Assembly (NCBI GenBank): GCA_025935815.1 | Contig: JAICUO010000004.1 | Span: forward strand, 1 to 45,732 | Source: Streptosporangiaceae bacterium | Lineage (GTDB): Bacteria; Actinomycetota; Actinomycetes; Streptosporangiales; Streptosporangiaceae | DNA: 45,732 bases | Direction: 5' to 3' | Shown here: positions 9,851 through 17,888 of the stretch, piece by piece | Layout: the number at the start of each line of letters is the position of its first letter | Position numbering within the stretch: position 1 is the first letter of the stretch | Program-made: the position numbers and the translations under genes | The notes under the pieces: generated by a model | Databases searched by the model: none | Told to the model about the DNA's origin: nothing | What the model saw: only the letters and a program-made list of their open reading frames with translations

Positions 9851-11492
9851 AAGAGCATGGGCCGCAGCCGGAGACTACGACCTCGCGGAGCAGCTCGCGC
9901 GAAGCCTCACCTATGCCCCGGCCCGAGACTCGGCATACAGCGACGTGGTCCGTGTGCTGAGCGCGTCCGGTCAACATGACAGAGCTGAGCAACTGGCCTA
10001 CGGTATCGACGCTCCCCTTGGCCGTGTCACGGCGCTGAGCCTCATCGCGGGCGCACGGGCGGCAGCAGGTGAACGCGAGCATGCTGCCCTGGCCGCTGCG
10101 GCAGCCGAGGCAGAAGCCGGGGTTGTCACCGACCCGCAACAGCTCACGGAGGCACTATGCGCAGTCGCCAGCGGATGGGCTGCGGCCGGGGACAGCCAGC
10201 GCGCCGTCCGGGCTGCGACCGCCGCCCAGGCCCGGATCGCGAGTGCCCCAGATAATGACCAGGCCGTCCGGGCGCGCACGGCGACAGCGCTGGCCGCTGC
10301 CGGCGATCCTGGTCGCGCCGAGCAACTCGCCCAGGCCATCGCTGACCTGCGCTCGCGGCTCGAAGTTCTAGTGCTGGCAGCACAGGCCTCGGCCGTCGCC
10401 GGTGCACAGGAACAGGCAGTCCGGATGCTGACCGCTGCCGAGGCTATCGCGCGGCAGATATCCGATCCGGCCAGCGATTTCCCGGAGAGCAAGTCGCCGT
10501 ATCCGGAGTGGGAAGACAACCGCCCGGTGCTGCAGCATGTTGCTGAGGGCTGGCTCTCTATCGGAGAGCGCGGCCAGGCTGAGCAGGTCGCCCGCATCGA
10601 CATGGCCAATCTTAGTGCCGCCGCCCTAGCGGTCATGGCGCGGAAACTGGCCAGCGACGGCCAGTACCTTCTGGCCGAGGAGACTGCCCGCTCCATCACC
10701 GACACCCCGGTCCGTTCCGCCGTACTGGCCATGCTCGTCCAGAAGTCTGCCGCCGGGGGAGAGCCTCGCCAGGCTGCGCATATCGCACAGGTACTTTCCG
10801 GCCTCGCCGAAACGGCTCCTGATCCCATATCCCGCATCCGGATCCTGGGCAATGCCTGTGCCGCATGGACAACTGCAGGGAATATCGACCTCGCCGCCCA
10901 GTCAGCACGCGCTGCCGAGGCCGCTTTTATTGAACACTCACAGGTGCAGGATCCGGACTCTAAAGCGGGCCGGGACTTCCTTATCGAAGGGGCACGCATC
11001 CTGGCCCAGGCGTGGTCGCTGGCTGAGGACCGCGACCGCGCGGGCCAAGCAGCCATCTCCACCGAGGCGGCCGCCGCGGAGTTTGCCGACCGCCCAGAAA
11101 TGCACGCCCAGGCACTAGGCCAGGCAGTCCTCGCCTGGGTGGCAGCCGGAGACGACTACCGGGCAGCCCAGGCGATGGCGACCGCCCAGGCCACCTCAGC
11201 GAAAGCAACCCTCTTGGTTAACCATGATATCGCTGTCACGAAACTGGCCGAGATAAGTACCCGCCCAGAAGTAATCACGTCGCTCACCCGCGCCCGGCAT
11301 CCTGACGTTATGTCCGCACGGCAACTTGTCGCCGAGCTGATCAGCACCTCGGACTGGGAAAGCAGGGAACCAGGCTCCGGGACATGGCTGAACGCTCTTA
11401 CAACGATGGGGAAAGCCGACCTGCCAGCACTACAACGCTTCGGAGACATGCTCCTTACGCGGTCGGCGTTAAGCCCCCGACAGGGAACTTGA
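9850..11492 (+). pseudogene. Helical-repeat protein, 5' end missing
   Basis: About 545 codons encode TPR-like helical repeats of roughly 33-40 residues with a recurring AAAGD-x-x-RAEQLA consensus (AAAGDYDLAEQLARS, SASGQHDRAEQLAYG, AAAGDPGRAEQLAQA). The C-terminus reads QLVAELISTSDWE. The open frame continues upstream through the antisense of the transposase fragment, and no start codon with a ribosome site appears at the junction, so the true N-terminus has been lost. Such repeat arrays often follow an N-terminal enzymatic or NTPase domain, but nothing of it remains. I do not recognise the family; expression is doubtful. Confidence 0.65.
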
Positions 11493-11830
11493 GTGCTGTC
11501 GGCGGCGAGGCCAGTACGTTGGCCAACAATCAGCACCCGAACGTGATCTGGGTGGGTGTTGTCGGGACCAATGTGGGACAGCCAAGGTAAGGTGACTGAC
11601 CGTGCTGGGCCATCCGTAACCCAGACCATCAAGCCCGGCTGAATATCTTGTGGCACCGCGCTTGCAAGCATCTGGTCTACGACGAAGAACCCCGGTGCCC
11701 GCTGTGCGCCTGCCAGGACCACCGGCCGAGGCTAGCCGGTGGTCCTGGGCCTGTGCTCACATGCCTGCCTCCCCGGGCTCTCGGCCAGGAGGATCGCTCG
11801 TCGGCTGAGAGCTGAGCCTGGCCCCTGCTT
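11493..11830. other. 338-bp gap with a start-less open stretch
   Basis: On the plus strand, about 11600-11820 encodes a run without a start codon that includes HLVYDEEPRCPLCACQDHR and stops at TGA. The CPLC pair suggests a decayed zinc-binding protein, but I cannot assign it. Nothing else is evident, and no copy of the tRNA-Leu 3' end was seen here. Confidence 0.4.
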
Positions 11831-12856
11831 CTACGGGACGGAGGCCCCCTCATTGGCGTGTTCGGCATTGAGCTGGAGGGCGAGTGCGTTCAGCGTCGCG
11901 TTGGACCCTTTGACCCCGCCGTTGCGTAGTGCCCGCCGGGTCACGGGCTTCCCTGCTGTGACTAGCTTGAGGGCAACCAAGGATGCCTGAACTTCCCCCT
12001 GGCCTTGGGAACGGGAAACGACGCGCCCGGCGGCACCGGGCGGTACTGCCGGGTCCGGAAGGGGCGCGGAGGCGCCGGTCCTCGAAGACGGACCGGGCCG
12101 GACCGTGGCCCTGGTCTCGGCCTGCTGGTCCCGGACTTGCCCTGGCTGGTCCTGGTCCGGACGTTGTTCCTGATCCGGACCGTGGTGGTCCTGGTCCAGA
12201 TGCTGGTCCGGCTGGTCCTCAGGCTGGTCCCCGGAGGACCAATCCGGGGACCACGTGTCGGCCGGTCCGCCGGACCATCCGTCCGGCTGGTCCGCCGCTG
12301 CGGCGTCCTCGCGCAGCATGTGGGCCAGGGCGGTCCCCATGCCCAGGACCAGGACCGGGAGACAGGACACGAGGGTGGTGATGCCCCAGGGCGCCCGGGT
12401 GACGTGGTCCTGGTCCATCAGGTGGAACGCGACCTGCCCGGCCATGCCGAGCGCGAACGAGAAAATCGCGGACCACCGGGCAAACCTCCGGGTCCGGTCG
12501 CTGACCGCGTGCCCGACGGCCAGCCAGGCCCGCAGCGCGTAGGCCGCGTAGCACTCGACCCCGACCGGCAACGTGACGGCCGTGTCCAGGTGCAGCGAGG
12601 ACCAGATACCCGGCAGGAGGGGGACCGCGCCGAAGCCGGTCTTCTGCGCGATCCCGACCCAGCCGGACCATACTTCGGCCGCTGCGGGGACCGCGAGGAC
12701 CAGCAGGGGCCAGGACCGCATGGTCTTCGCCTGGACCCGGGCCGCCCCGGACCGCCCCGCAGCGGGGACCGCTGCCGGATCAGGACCGCGGCCACTGGGC
12801 TCGCGACAGGCGCTTGGACGGGCCCGTACCACGGAGACGTCAGCCGGCGCTGTCAT
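11831..12856 (-). CDS. DUF2637-type membrane protein of an integrative element
   Basis: The 341-aa protein has four predicted helices in residues about 45-195 (WPLLVLAVPAAAEVWSGWVG, AVTLPVGVECYAAYALRAWL, FSFALGMAGQVAFHLM, LVSCLPVLVLGMGTALAHML), matching the DUF2637 (SpdB-like) pattern common in actinomycete integrative conjugative elements and plasmids. A long charged Asp/Gln/Pro segment follows, then a C-terminal helix-turn-helix-like part (KPVTRRALRNGGVKGSNATL). The ATG at 12856 lies inside the end of the recombinase gene (17-nt overlap), implying coupled translation; a GTG at 12865 is an alternative. The precise role is unknown. Confidence 0.7.
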   Translation of the reverse strand: MTAPADVSVVRARPSACREPSGRGPDPAAVPAAGRSGAARVQAKTMRSWPLLVLAVPAAAEVWSGWVGIAQKTGFGAVPLLPGIWSSLHLDTAVTLPVGVECYAAYALRAWLAVGHAVSDRTRRFARWSAIFSFALGMAGQVAFHLMDQDHVTRAPWGITTLVSCLPVLVLGMGTALAHMLREDAAAADQPDGWSGGPADTWSPDWSSGDQPEDQPDQHLDQDHHGPDQEQRPDQDQPGQVRDQQAETRATVRPGPSSRTGASAPLPDPAVPPGAAGRVVSRSQGQGEVQASLVALKLVTAGKPVTRRALRNGGVKGSNATLNALALQLNAEHANEGASVP

Positions 12857-13907
12857 GCTGACCACCTCCCGGCAGCGCGAGCGGGTGCGGCTCGCCGGCC
12901 AGCGCGGCCAGGGCGGTGGCGACCTCGGCGAGCGTGGCGCGCACGTACGTCGACGTGACGCTGACCGATTCGCCCCTGCCGTCTGTGTGGCCGGCGTAGG
13001 CGTGGGCGACCGCGAACCCGAAGTTGCGCTCCACCCACGTCAGCGTGGTGTGCCGAATCCAGTGCGTGCTGATGTCCTGGGTGCGGACCCAGGGCAGTTC
13101 CCTGCCGAGGCGGACCCACAGCCCGTCGTACCGGCGCTCGGTGATCTGGTGCCCGTCCCGGTAGCGCAGCAACTGCCCGTCCGGCGGGGCGTGCCGGTCC
13201 CCGGCGTGCTGCACCAGCCCGGCCATCAGGGTCGGCGAGACCGGCTGCCAGCGGAACGTCTCGCCCTTTTCCCGGAGCAAGACCAGGCACTGCTGACGGT
13301 CCAGGTCCCGGGGACGGATCGCGAGCGCGCCGGCTCGACGGCAGGCGGTCTCCGTGTGGAGCCTCAAAATGAGGGTGTCCAGTTCAGGGTCGTCGCCCGT
13401 GGCGGCGACCTGGTTAATCTCCGCTAGCTCCTTGCCGGTCAGCGCCCGGCGAGTGGACGGCATCCGGCGGGGCTTGTCGACCTTGCGAGCCGGGTTGTCC
13501 TTCTCCTCGACCAGCCCGTCGTCCACGGCGCGGTTATACAGGCAGCGCAGCGCCGAGATCAGGTTCTCGGCAGCGTGCGTCCCGCCCCGGCTGTTGCGGC
13601 GCGGCACCGCGTTCGCCTTGACGTACGCCACGAGCTGCTTGACCTCTGACGGCGTCGGCTCGTCCAGGCGCCGCTCGCCCCACTGCTCGACTGCCCGCTT
13701 CCAGTAGGGGCGGTACGCCCGCAAGGTGCCGGGGGTGACCGTGGCGGCCACGACCGGGACGTACTCGGCGAAGGTTGGCACGGGCGGCCGGCTCGCGGGC
13801 GCGGCGGTCAGGTCGGCCGGGGACAGGCCCATCGACTTCAGGACCAGCAGCGCCGCGTCCACGGCGGCCTGCTGCGATATGGCCGCAGAGGTGGGAGTGG
13901 CAGTCAC
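12840..13907 (-). CDS. Tyrosine recombinase / integrase
   Basis: The 355-aa protein has an N-terminal SAM-like DNA-binding domain (PTFAEYVPVVAATVTPGTLR and GTHAAENLISALRCLYNRA, about residues 45-150) and a C-terminal catalytic domain. Catalytic residues are visible: Arg in TACRRAGAL, His-x-x-Arg in THWIRHT, a later His in YAGHT, and the tyrosine nucleophile in TSTYVRAT. It would perform site-specific recombination, probably at the neighbouring tRNA-Leu. Its ATG overlaps the AbrB gene's stop by 4 nt (ATGA), and its end overlaps the DUF2637 gene. No excisionase, relaxase or replication gene accompanies it, so the element looks reduced. Confidence 0.88.
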   Translation of the reverse strand: MTATPTSAAISQQAAVDAALLVLKSMGLSPADLTAAPASRPPVPTFAEYVPVVAATVTPGTLRAYRPYWKRAVEQWGERRLDEPTPSEVKQLVAYVKANAVPRRNSRGGTHAAENLISALRCLYNRAVDDGLVEEKDNPARKVDKPRRMPSTRRALTGKELAEINQVAATGDDPELDTLILRLHTETACRRAGALAIRPRDLDRQQCLVLLREKGETFRWQPVSPTLMAGLVQHAGDRHAPPDGQLLRYRDGHQITERRYDGLWVRLGRELPWVRTQDISTHWIRHTTLTWVERNFGFAVAHAYAGHTDGRGESVSVTSTYVRATLAEVATALAALAGEPHPLALPGGGQHDSAG

Positions 13908-14377
13908 GGTTGTCCTCCATGCGCATGCGGGAAAACGCCGCGGGCGCGGATAGCCTCGTGCACCACGGCGAGAGAGTAGGCGGTGAGAGTTTCATCGGCG
14001 GGCGCCCCGGCCAGCAGCACCCGGTCGCCGGGCTCCAGGCCGCAACGGCGGCGCAGCGCGGCGGGAATCACGAGGTAGGCGCGCTCGGGAACGGTCACCA
14101 TGCCGCCGGGATCGCGGCGCGCGGTCACCACGCCGGCCTCGGCGGTCAGGGTCAGCCGGTCACCGCCGGCCCAGCCCAGCGCGGACAGGACGCCCTGGTC
14201 CGCGACCCGGCCGGAGGCGTCGATACGGCCGATCCCGTAGACCACGTCCTCCGGCAGCGACGGCACGGGCGCAGGCTCAGCCAGGGGCAGCCGCCGTCCT
14301 GCGGCTGCCCTGGCGCGCTGTCGGGCAGCCGGGACAGCGGAGGAGGGGATGACGGGAGCAAGCGGCCGGGCGGTCAT
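13904..14377 (-). CDS. SpoVT/AbrB-type DNA-binding protein
   Basis: The 157-aa protein has a C-terminal swapped-hairpin AbrB motif, AYLVIPAALRRRCGLEPGDR (about residues 99-118), with an N-terminal region carrying a second related beta-rich segment (VYGIGRIDASGRV and LGWAGGDRLTL). AbrB-type proteins bind DNA as dimers and regulate transcription or act as antitoxins. It is first in a three-gene operon with the recombinase and the DUF2637 protein, so it probably controls the element. GGGGAGG lies just before the ATG at 14377. No toxin partner is adjacent. Confidence 0.75.
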   Translation of the reverse strand: MTARPLAPVIPSSAVPAARQRARAAAGRRLPLAEPAPVPSLPEDVVYGIGRIDASGRVADQGVLSALGWAGGDRLTLTAEAGVVTARRDPGGMVTVPERAYLVIPAALRRRCGLEPGDRVLLAGAPADETLTAYSLAVVHEAIRARGVFPHAHGGQP

Positions 14378-14558
14378 CGCCGCCTCCCCGCAGGGAGGGG
14401 AACAGGGCCGGGCGCCTGAATGCGGACGGCGTCACGGCTGTCTGCGAGCGCGTGCAGTGGGCGCGAGCGGGTGCGTGCGGGATTTCCCGCTGGCTCGGTG
14501 CTCAGGGCTTGAACCCGCCGCCCGGTGAGATCTCCCCTTACGGTGGAGGACCACCGGA

Positions 14559-14575
14559 GCGGGTTCAAGTCCCGT
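14559..14575 (+). other. tRNA T-arm-like remnant
   Basis: GCGGGTTCAAGTCCCGT folds as a T-arm with a 5-bp stem (one G-T pair) and the loop TTCAAGT. No acceptor, D-arm or anticodon arm can be fitted around it on the plus strand, so it is not a tRNA gene. It sits 30 bp from the 3' end of tRNA-Leu on the integrase side, so it may be a scar of site-specific integration. Confidence 0.35.
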
Positions 14576-14604
14576 CCGATTCGGTGAGACTTCACCGTTC
14601 TAGG

Positions 14605-14687
14605 TGGGCGAGGAGGGATTTGAACCCTCACACCCTTTCGGGCACACGGACCTGAACCGTGCGCGTCTGCCGTTCCGCCACTCGCCC
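14605..14687 (-). tRNA. tRNA-Leu (anticodon CAG)
   Basis: The minus strand folds as a class II tRNA. The acceptor stem is GGGCGAG with CTCGCCC and discriminator A. The anticodon loop is TTCAGGT with anticodon CAG. A long variable arm (GCCCGAAAGGGTG) and the T-arm GAGGGTTCAAATCCCTC complete it. CCA is not encoded. A leucine tRNA beside fhaA is also seen in mycobacteria, so this is an ancestral position. Its 3' end faces the integrase operon, the usual geometry for an attachment site. Confidence 0.93.
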
Positions 14688-14774
14688 TGAGCGACACGTT
14701 AGATTAGCACGACTCCAGACGCTGCCGTGCCACGGATAGCATCAATGTGTACGACCAGTGGAGGGAGGCCGCGG

Positions 14775-15533
14775 TTGGGAGTTCTGCAGCGCTTCGAGCG
14801 CCGCCTTGAGGGCATGGTGGAGGGGGCCTTTGCCCGCGCCTTCAAGTCGGACCTGCAGCCCGTCGAGGTGGCCAGCGCGGTCCAGCGCGAGATGGACGAG
14901 CGCGCGGCGATCGTGGCCCAGGGGCGGACCCTGGTGCCGAACGACTTCGTGGTTGAGGTGTCGGCTAGCGACCTGTCCCGGCTGGACGTCTACGCCGACA
15001 GCCTGGGCCTGGAGCTGGCGACGCTGGCGCGAGAGTACGCCAAGGAGCAGGGCTACTCCTTCGTGGGCCCGGTGCGGATGCGCTTTGAGGGCGTGCCCGA
15101 CCTGGGCACCGGGATGTTCCGCATCCGGTCCGGCGTGATCCGCGGCCACACCGTCGAGGCGGGCGAGGTGCGCCAGCCCAGCAGCGACCTGCCCCGGCCG
15201 CAGGGCTCTCATTTCTATGGCAGCCCGCGGCTCGTCGTCCAGGGATCGGGTCCCGGCACGGGCCTCAAGGCCGGGACCACTTACGAATTGCAGACGCCGG
15301 TGACCCTCCTGGGCCGCGGCACCGACTGCGATTTGCGCGTCGTCGACGGCGGGGTTTCCCGCCACCATGCCGAGTTGCGAGTGGAGGAAAACCAGGTCGT
15401 ACTGGTCGACCTGGGGTCAACGAACGGCACGTTCGTGAACGGGCAGCCGGTTCGCCGGGTCGCGCTGACCGACGGGACCAGCGTGACGCTCGGCCGGACT
15501 ACGCTCGTCTTCCACCAGGACGACCGGTACTGA
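14775..15533 (+). CDS. fhaA: FhaA, DUF3662 and FHA domain protein
   Basis: The 252-aa protein begins GVLQRFERRLEGMVEGAFAR, the hallmark of the FhaA DUF3662 domain (residues 1-115), and ends with a forkhead-associated domain: LLGRGTDCDLRV, SRHHAEL and DLGSTNGTFVNG, which bind phosphothreonine. In mycobacteria FhaA is bound by PknB and by phosphorylated MviN and links kinase signalling to peptidoglycan synthesis. The TTG at 14775 is chosen because GGAGGGAGG lies 6 bp upstream and family members start exactly there. It is first in the kinase operon. The linker between domains is shorter than in mycobacterial FhaA, making the protein about half that length. Confidence 0.93.
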   Translation: MGVLQRFERRLEGMVEGAFARAFKSDLQPVEVASAVQREMDERAAIVAQGRTLVPNDFVVEVSASDLSRLDVYADSLGLELATLAREYAKEQGYSFVGPVRMRFEGVPDLGTGMFRIRSGVIRGHTVEAGEVRQPSSDLPRPQGSHFYGSPRLVVQGSGPGTGLKAGTTYELQTPVTLLGRGTDCDLRVVDGGVSRHHAELRVEENQVVLVDLGSTNGTFVNGQPVRRVALTDGTSVTLGRTTLVFHQDDRY

Positions 15534-15539
15534 TCAACT

Positions 15540-15562
15540 CTGGGGCTACCCTTAGGCCCCAG
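15540..15562 (+). terminator. Intercistronic hairpin between fhaA and fhaB
   Basis: CTGGGGC (15540-15546) pairs with GCCCCAG (15556-15562) around a 9-nt loop, a few bases after the fhaA stop. No T-run follows, so partial termination or mRNA stabilisation is as likely as true termination. Confidence 0.4.
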
Positions 15563-15601
15563 CAACCGAAAGCACCGAAGAAGCCGAGGACATCAGACGG
15601 G

Positions 15602-16084
15602 ATGAATGCCCTAACCCTCACCCTCATCCGGGTGGCCTTCCTGGCCGTCCTATGGCTCTTCGTCATCGCCGCCATCGGTGTCGTTCGCACTGACATGTTC
15701 GGCACGGCCGCGGCGAAGGTACGGCGAGCGCGGTCAAGAGCGCCCGCGCAGGCTCCGCGCCAGCCCCAGCGGCCGGCCCGGTCAGCCCGCGGCACTCCCC
15801 GCTACCTCATCGTGACCGGAGGCGCGCTCAGCGGAATGACTATCGACTTGACTGATCAGCAAATTACGATGGGGCGAGCAAATGACGCCACGCTCGTCCT
15901 GAACGACGACTACGCTTCTAGCCGACATGCCCGGATATTTCCTCAGGACGGACAGTGGCTCGTTGAGGATCTCGGTTCGACCAACGGCACTTACCTGGAC
16001 CGCCAGAAGGTGACGCGAGCGATGCCGGTGCCCGTGGGCGTGCCGATCCGCATTGGCAAGACCGTTCTGGAACTACGCAGATGA
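15602..16084 (+). CDS. fhaB: FhaB, membrane-anchored FHA protein
   Basis: The 160-aa protein has one N-terminal membrane helix (about residues 8-28, AFLAVLWLFVIAAIGVV), a basic, proline-rich linker and a C-terminal FHA domain with MGRANDATLVL, SSRHARI and DLGSTNGTYLD. It corresponds to FhaB (FipA) of mycobacteria, a target of PknA/PknB that binds cell-division proteins. The stop overlaps the pstP ATG by 4 nt (ATGA), so phosphatase and FHA protein are translationally coupled. The ATG at 15602 follows AGACGGG. Confidence 0.92.
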   Translation: MNALTLTLIRVAFLAVLWLFVIAAIGVVRTDMFGTAAAKVRRARSRAPAQAPRQPQRPARSARGTPRYLIVTGGALSGMTIDLTDQQITMGRANDATLVLNDDYASSRHARIFPQDGQWLVEDLGSTNGTYLDRQKVTRAMPVPVGVPIRIGKTVLELRR

Positions 16085-17877
16085 CACTTGCACTCCGCTA
16101 CGCGGTACGCTCCGACGTCGGTCTCCTCCGCGAGGGGAACGAGGACTCGGCCTACGCCGGGCCCCACTTGCTCGCCGTCGCGGACGGCATGGGTGGCCAT
16201 GCGGCCGGCGAGGTCGCGAGCTCTGCCACCATCGCCACGATCGCTGACCTGGACACCGACCAGCCGGCCGCGGAGTTGCTCGGCGCCCTCGCCAATGCGG
16301 TGGCCAGCGCGAATATGCGCCTGCAGGAAATGATCATGTCCGACCCGGCCACCGAGGGCATGGGGACGACGCTGACCGCCCTGCTGTGGTCCGACGGCCA
16401 CGCGGCGCTGTGCCACATCGGCGACTCGCGCGCCTACCTGCTGCGAGACGGGCAGTTCTACCAGATCACGCACGACCACACCCTGGTGCAGTCCCTGGTG
16501 GACGAGGGCCGGATCACCGAGGACGACGTGGCCACCCACCCGCAGCGCTCGCTGCTGCTGCGCGCGCTGGATGGCCGCACGCTCGCTGACCCCGACCTGT
16601 CCACCCACGAGACGATGGCGGGCGACCGTTACCTGCTGTGCTCCGACGGGCTGTCCGGCGTGGTGACCGAGCAGACGCTGCACCAGGCGCTGAGCACGGT
16701 CCGTGACCCGGACAAGGCGGCGCTGCAGCTCGTCGAGCTGGCCCTCAAGGGCGGCGGCCCCGACAACATCACCTGCATCGTGGCGGACGTCGTCGACCCG
16801 CAGATCACGGCGCTACCGCCGACCCAGGTGCCCGTCATGGCCGGGGCCGCGTCGGCCGGGCCCCCCGAGCAGCTACGCTCGGCGGCGCGGCAGAACTCCC
16901 CGGCCGGCCGGGCGGGGCTGTTGCGCAGGACCGCCCCGCAGGTCGCGCTGCCCGATGACGCCGACACCGCCGACTGGGAGATGCCCACCGGCAGGCACGC
17001 CGCCGGCGCCGCCAGCGCGAACGGGTACCACGCCGCCGATGACTCCTTCGACGAGCCGAAGGCCGCCCGCCGCGGCCCCTTCCCGGGGCGGGCGCGCCCC
17101 GACGATGACTACGGGGCGCGGACGCGGCACGGCCGCAGGCGCCGCGTGCCGATCGTGACGACCGTCCTCATCGTGTTCATCGTCTTGGTGGTCGGCGGCC
17201 TGTACGGGAGCTGGCGGTACGTGCAGGGCCAGTACTACCTGGGCGTCGACCACGGCTACATGGCGATCTTCCGCGGCGTCAACACCAGCGTCGCCGGCAT
17301 GAGCCTGCACAGCCCCTACCAGCGCAGCAGCGTCCAGGTCGCCCAGCTGCCCGCCAACGCGCAGATCGCGCTCAACCAGACCATCTCCTCCAAGGGCCTC
17401 AACGACGCCCAGAGCATGGTGAAGTCCGTCGAGACGGTGGTCGGCCAGTGCCGCCAGCAGTGGCAGCAGCTCGCGGCGTGGAAGACCGCGGACGACAGGT
17501 ACCAGCAGGACCTAACGCGGTACAACCAGCAACTGGCGGCGGTCAACCAGCACAACGCGCACCTGAAGGCCGGGCAGAAGCCGACTCCGCCGCCGACGGC
17601 GCCGGCTAGGCCTGGGCCAGAGCCTCAGGTGCCGCAGGCCGGCAGTTGCGGGCCGGCCTCCGCGTTCGGCATCGCCCCCTCCGCCCTGCCGCCCGGCACC
17701 TCAGGCACGGGCAGCGTGACGCCCGGCCCGTCGCCCACCACGCTGCCCACCGCGACCGCGAGCGCCCCGGCGAGCACCGGGAACCGGGCCAGTTCGGCCG
17801 CGACCGGGACCGTCACCGGCCAGGTGACCGCCTCGCACCCGGCCAACGTCGCCACGACCGTCCGCCCGGCAGCGTGA
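16081..17877 (+). CDS. pstP: PP2C-type serine/threonine phosphatase PstP
   Basis: The 598-aa protein has a cytoplasmic PP2C domain (residues 1-240) with all metal-binding motifs: GNEDSAY, VADGMGGHAAGE, GMGTTLTALLW, HIGDSRAYL, SDGLSG and GPDNITCIV. A long polar linker leads to one membrane helix near residues 358-382 (VPIVTTVLIVFIVLVVGG). The extracellular part includes a glutamine-rich, coiled-coil-like stretch and a Pro/Thr/Ala-rich tail, longer than in mycobacteria. It reverses phosphorylation by PknA and PknB and of their substrates. It overlaps fhaB and is followed 11 bp later by rodA. Confidence 0.94.
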   Translation: MTLALRYAVRSDVGLLREGNEDSAYAGPHLLAVADGMGGHAAGEVASSATIATIADLDTDQPAAELLGALANAVASANMRLQEMIMSDPATEGMGTTLTALLWSDGHAALCHIGDSRAYLLRDGQFYQITHDHTLVQSLVDEGRITEDDVATHPQRSLLLRALDGRTLADPDLSTHETMAGDRYLLCSDGLSGVVTEQTLHQALSTVRDPDKAALQLVELALKGGGPDNITCIVADVVDPQITALPPTQVPVMAGAASAGPPEQLRSAARQNSPAGRAGLLRRTAPQVALPDDADTADWEMPTGRHAAGAASANGYHAADDSFDEPKAARRGPFPGRARPDDDYGARTRHGRRRRVPIVTTVLIVFIVLVVGGLYGSWRYVQGQYYLGVDHGYMAIFRGVNTSVAGMSLHSPYQRSSVQVAQLPANAQIALNQTISSKGLNDAQSMVKSVETVVGQCRQQWQQLAAWKTADDRYQQDLTRYNQQLAAVNQHNAHLKAGQKPTPPPTAPARPGPEPQVPQAGSCGPASAFGIAPSALPPGTSGTGSVTPGPSPTTLPTATASAPASTGNRASSAATGTVTGQVTASHPANVATTVRPAA

Positions 17878-17888
17878 AGTCCTAGCCC

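Noticed and set aside
14528-14600. Possible second tRNA on the plus strand
   Set aside because: Only a T-arm can be folded; no anticodon, D-arm or acceptor stem is present.
11493-14604. Attachment-site duplicate of the tRNA-Leu 3' end
   Set aside because: I looked for the TTCAAATCCC segment left of the integrase in the window and saw no convincing match.
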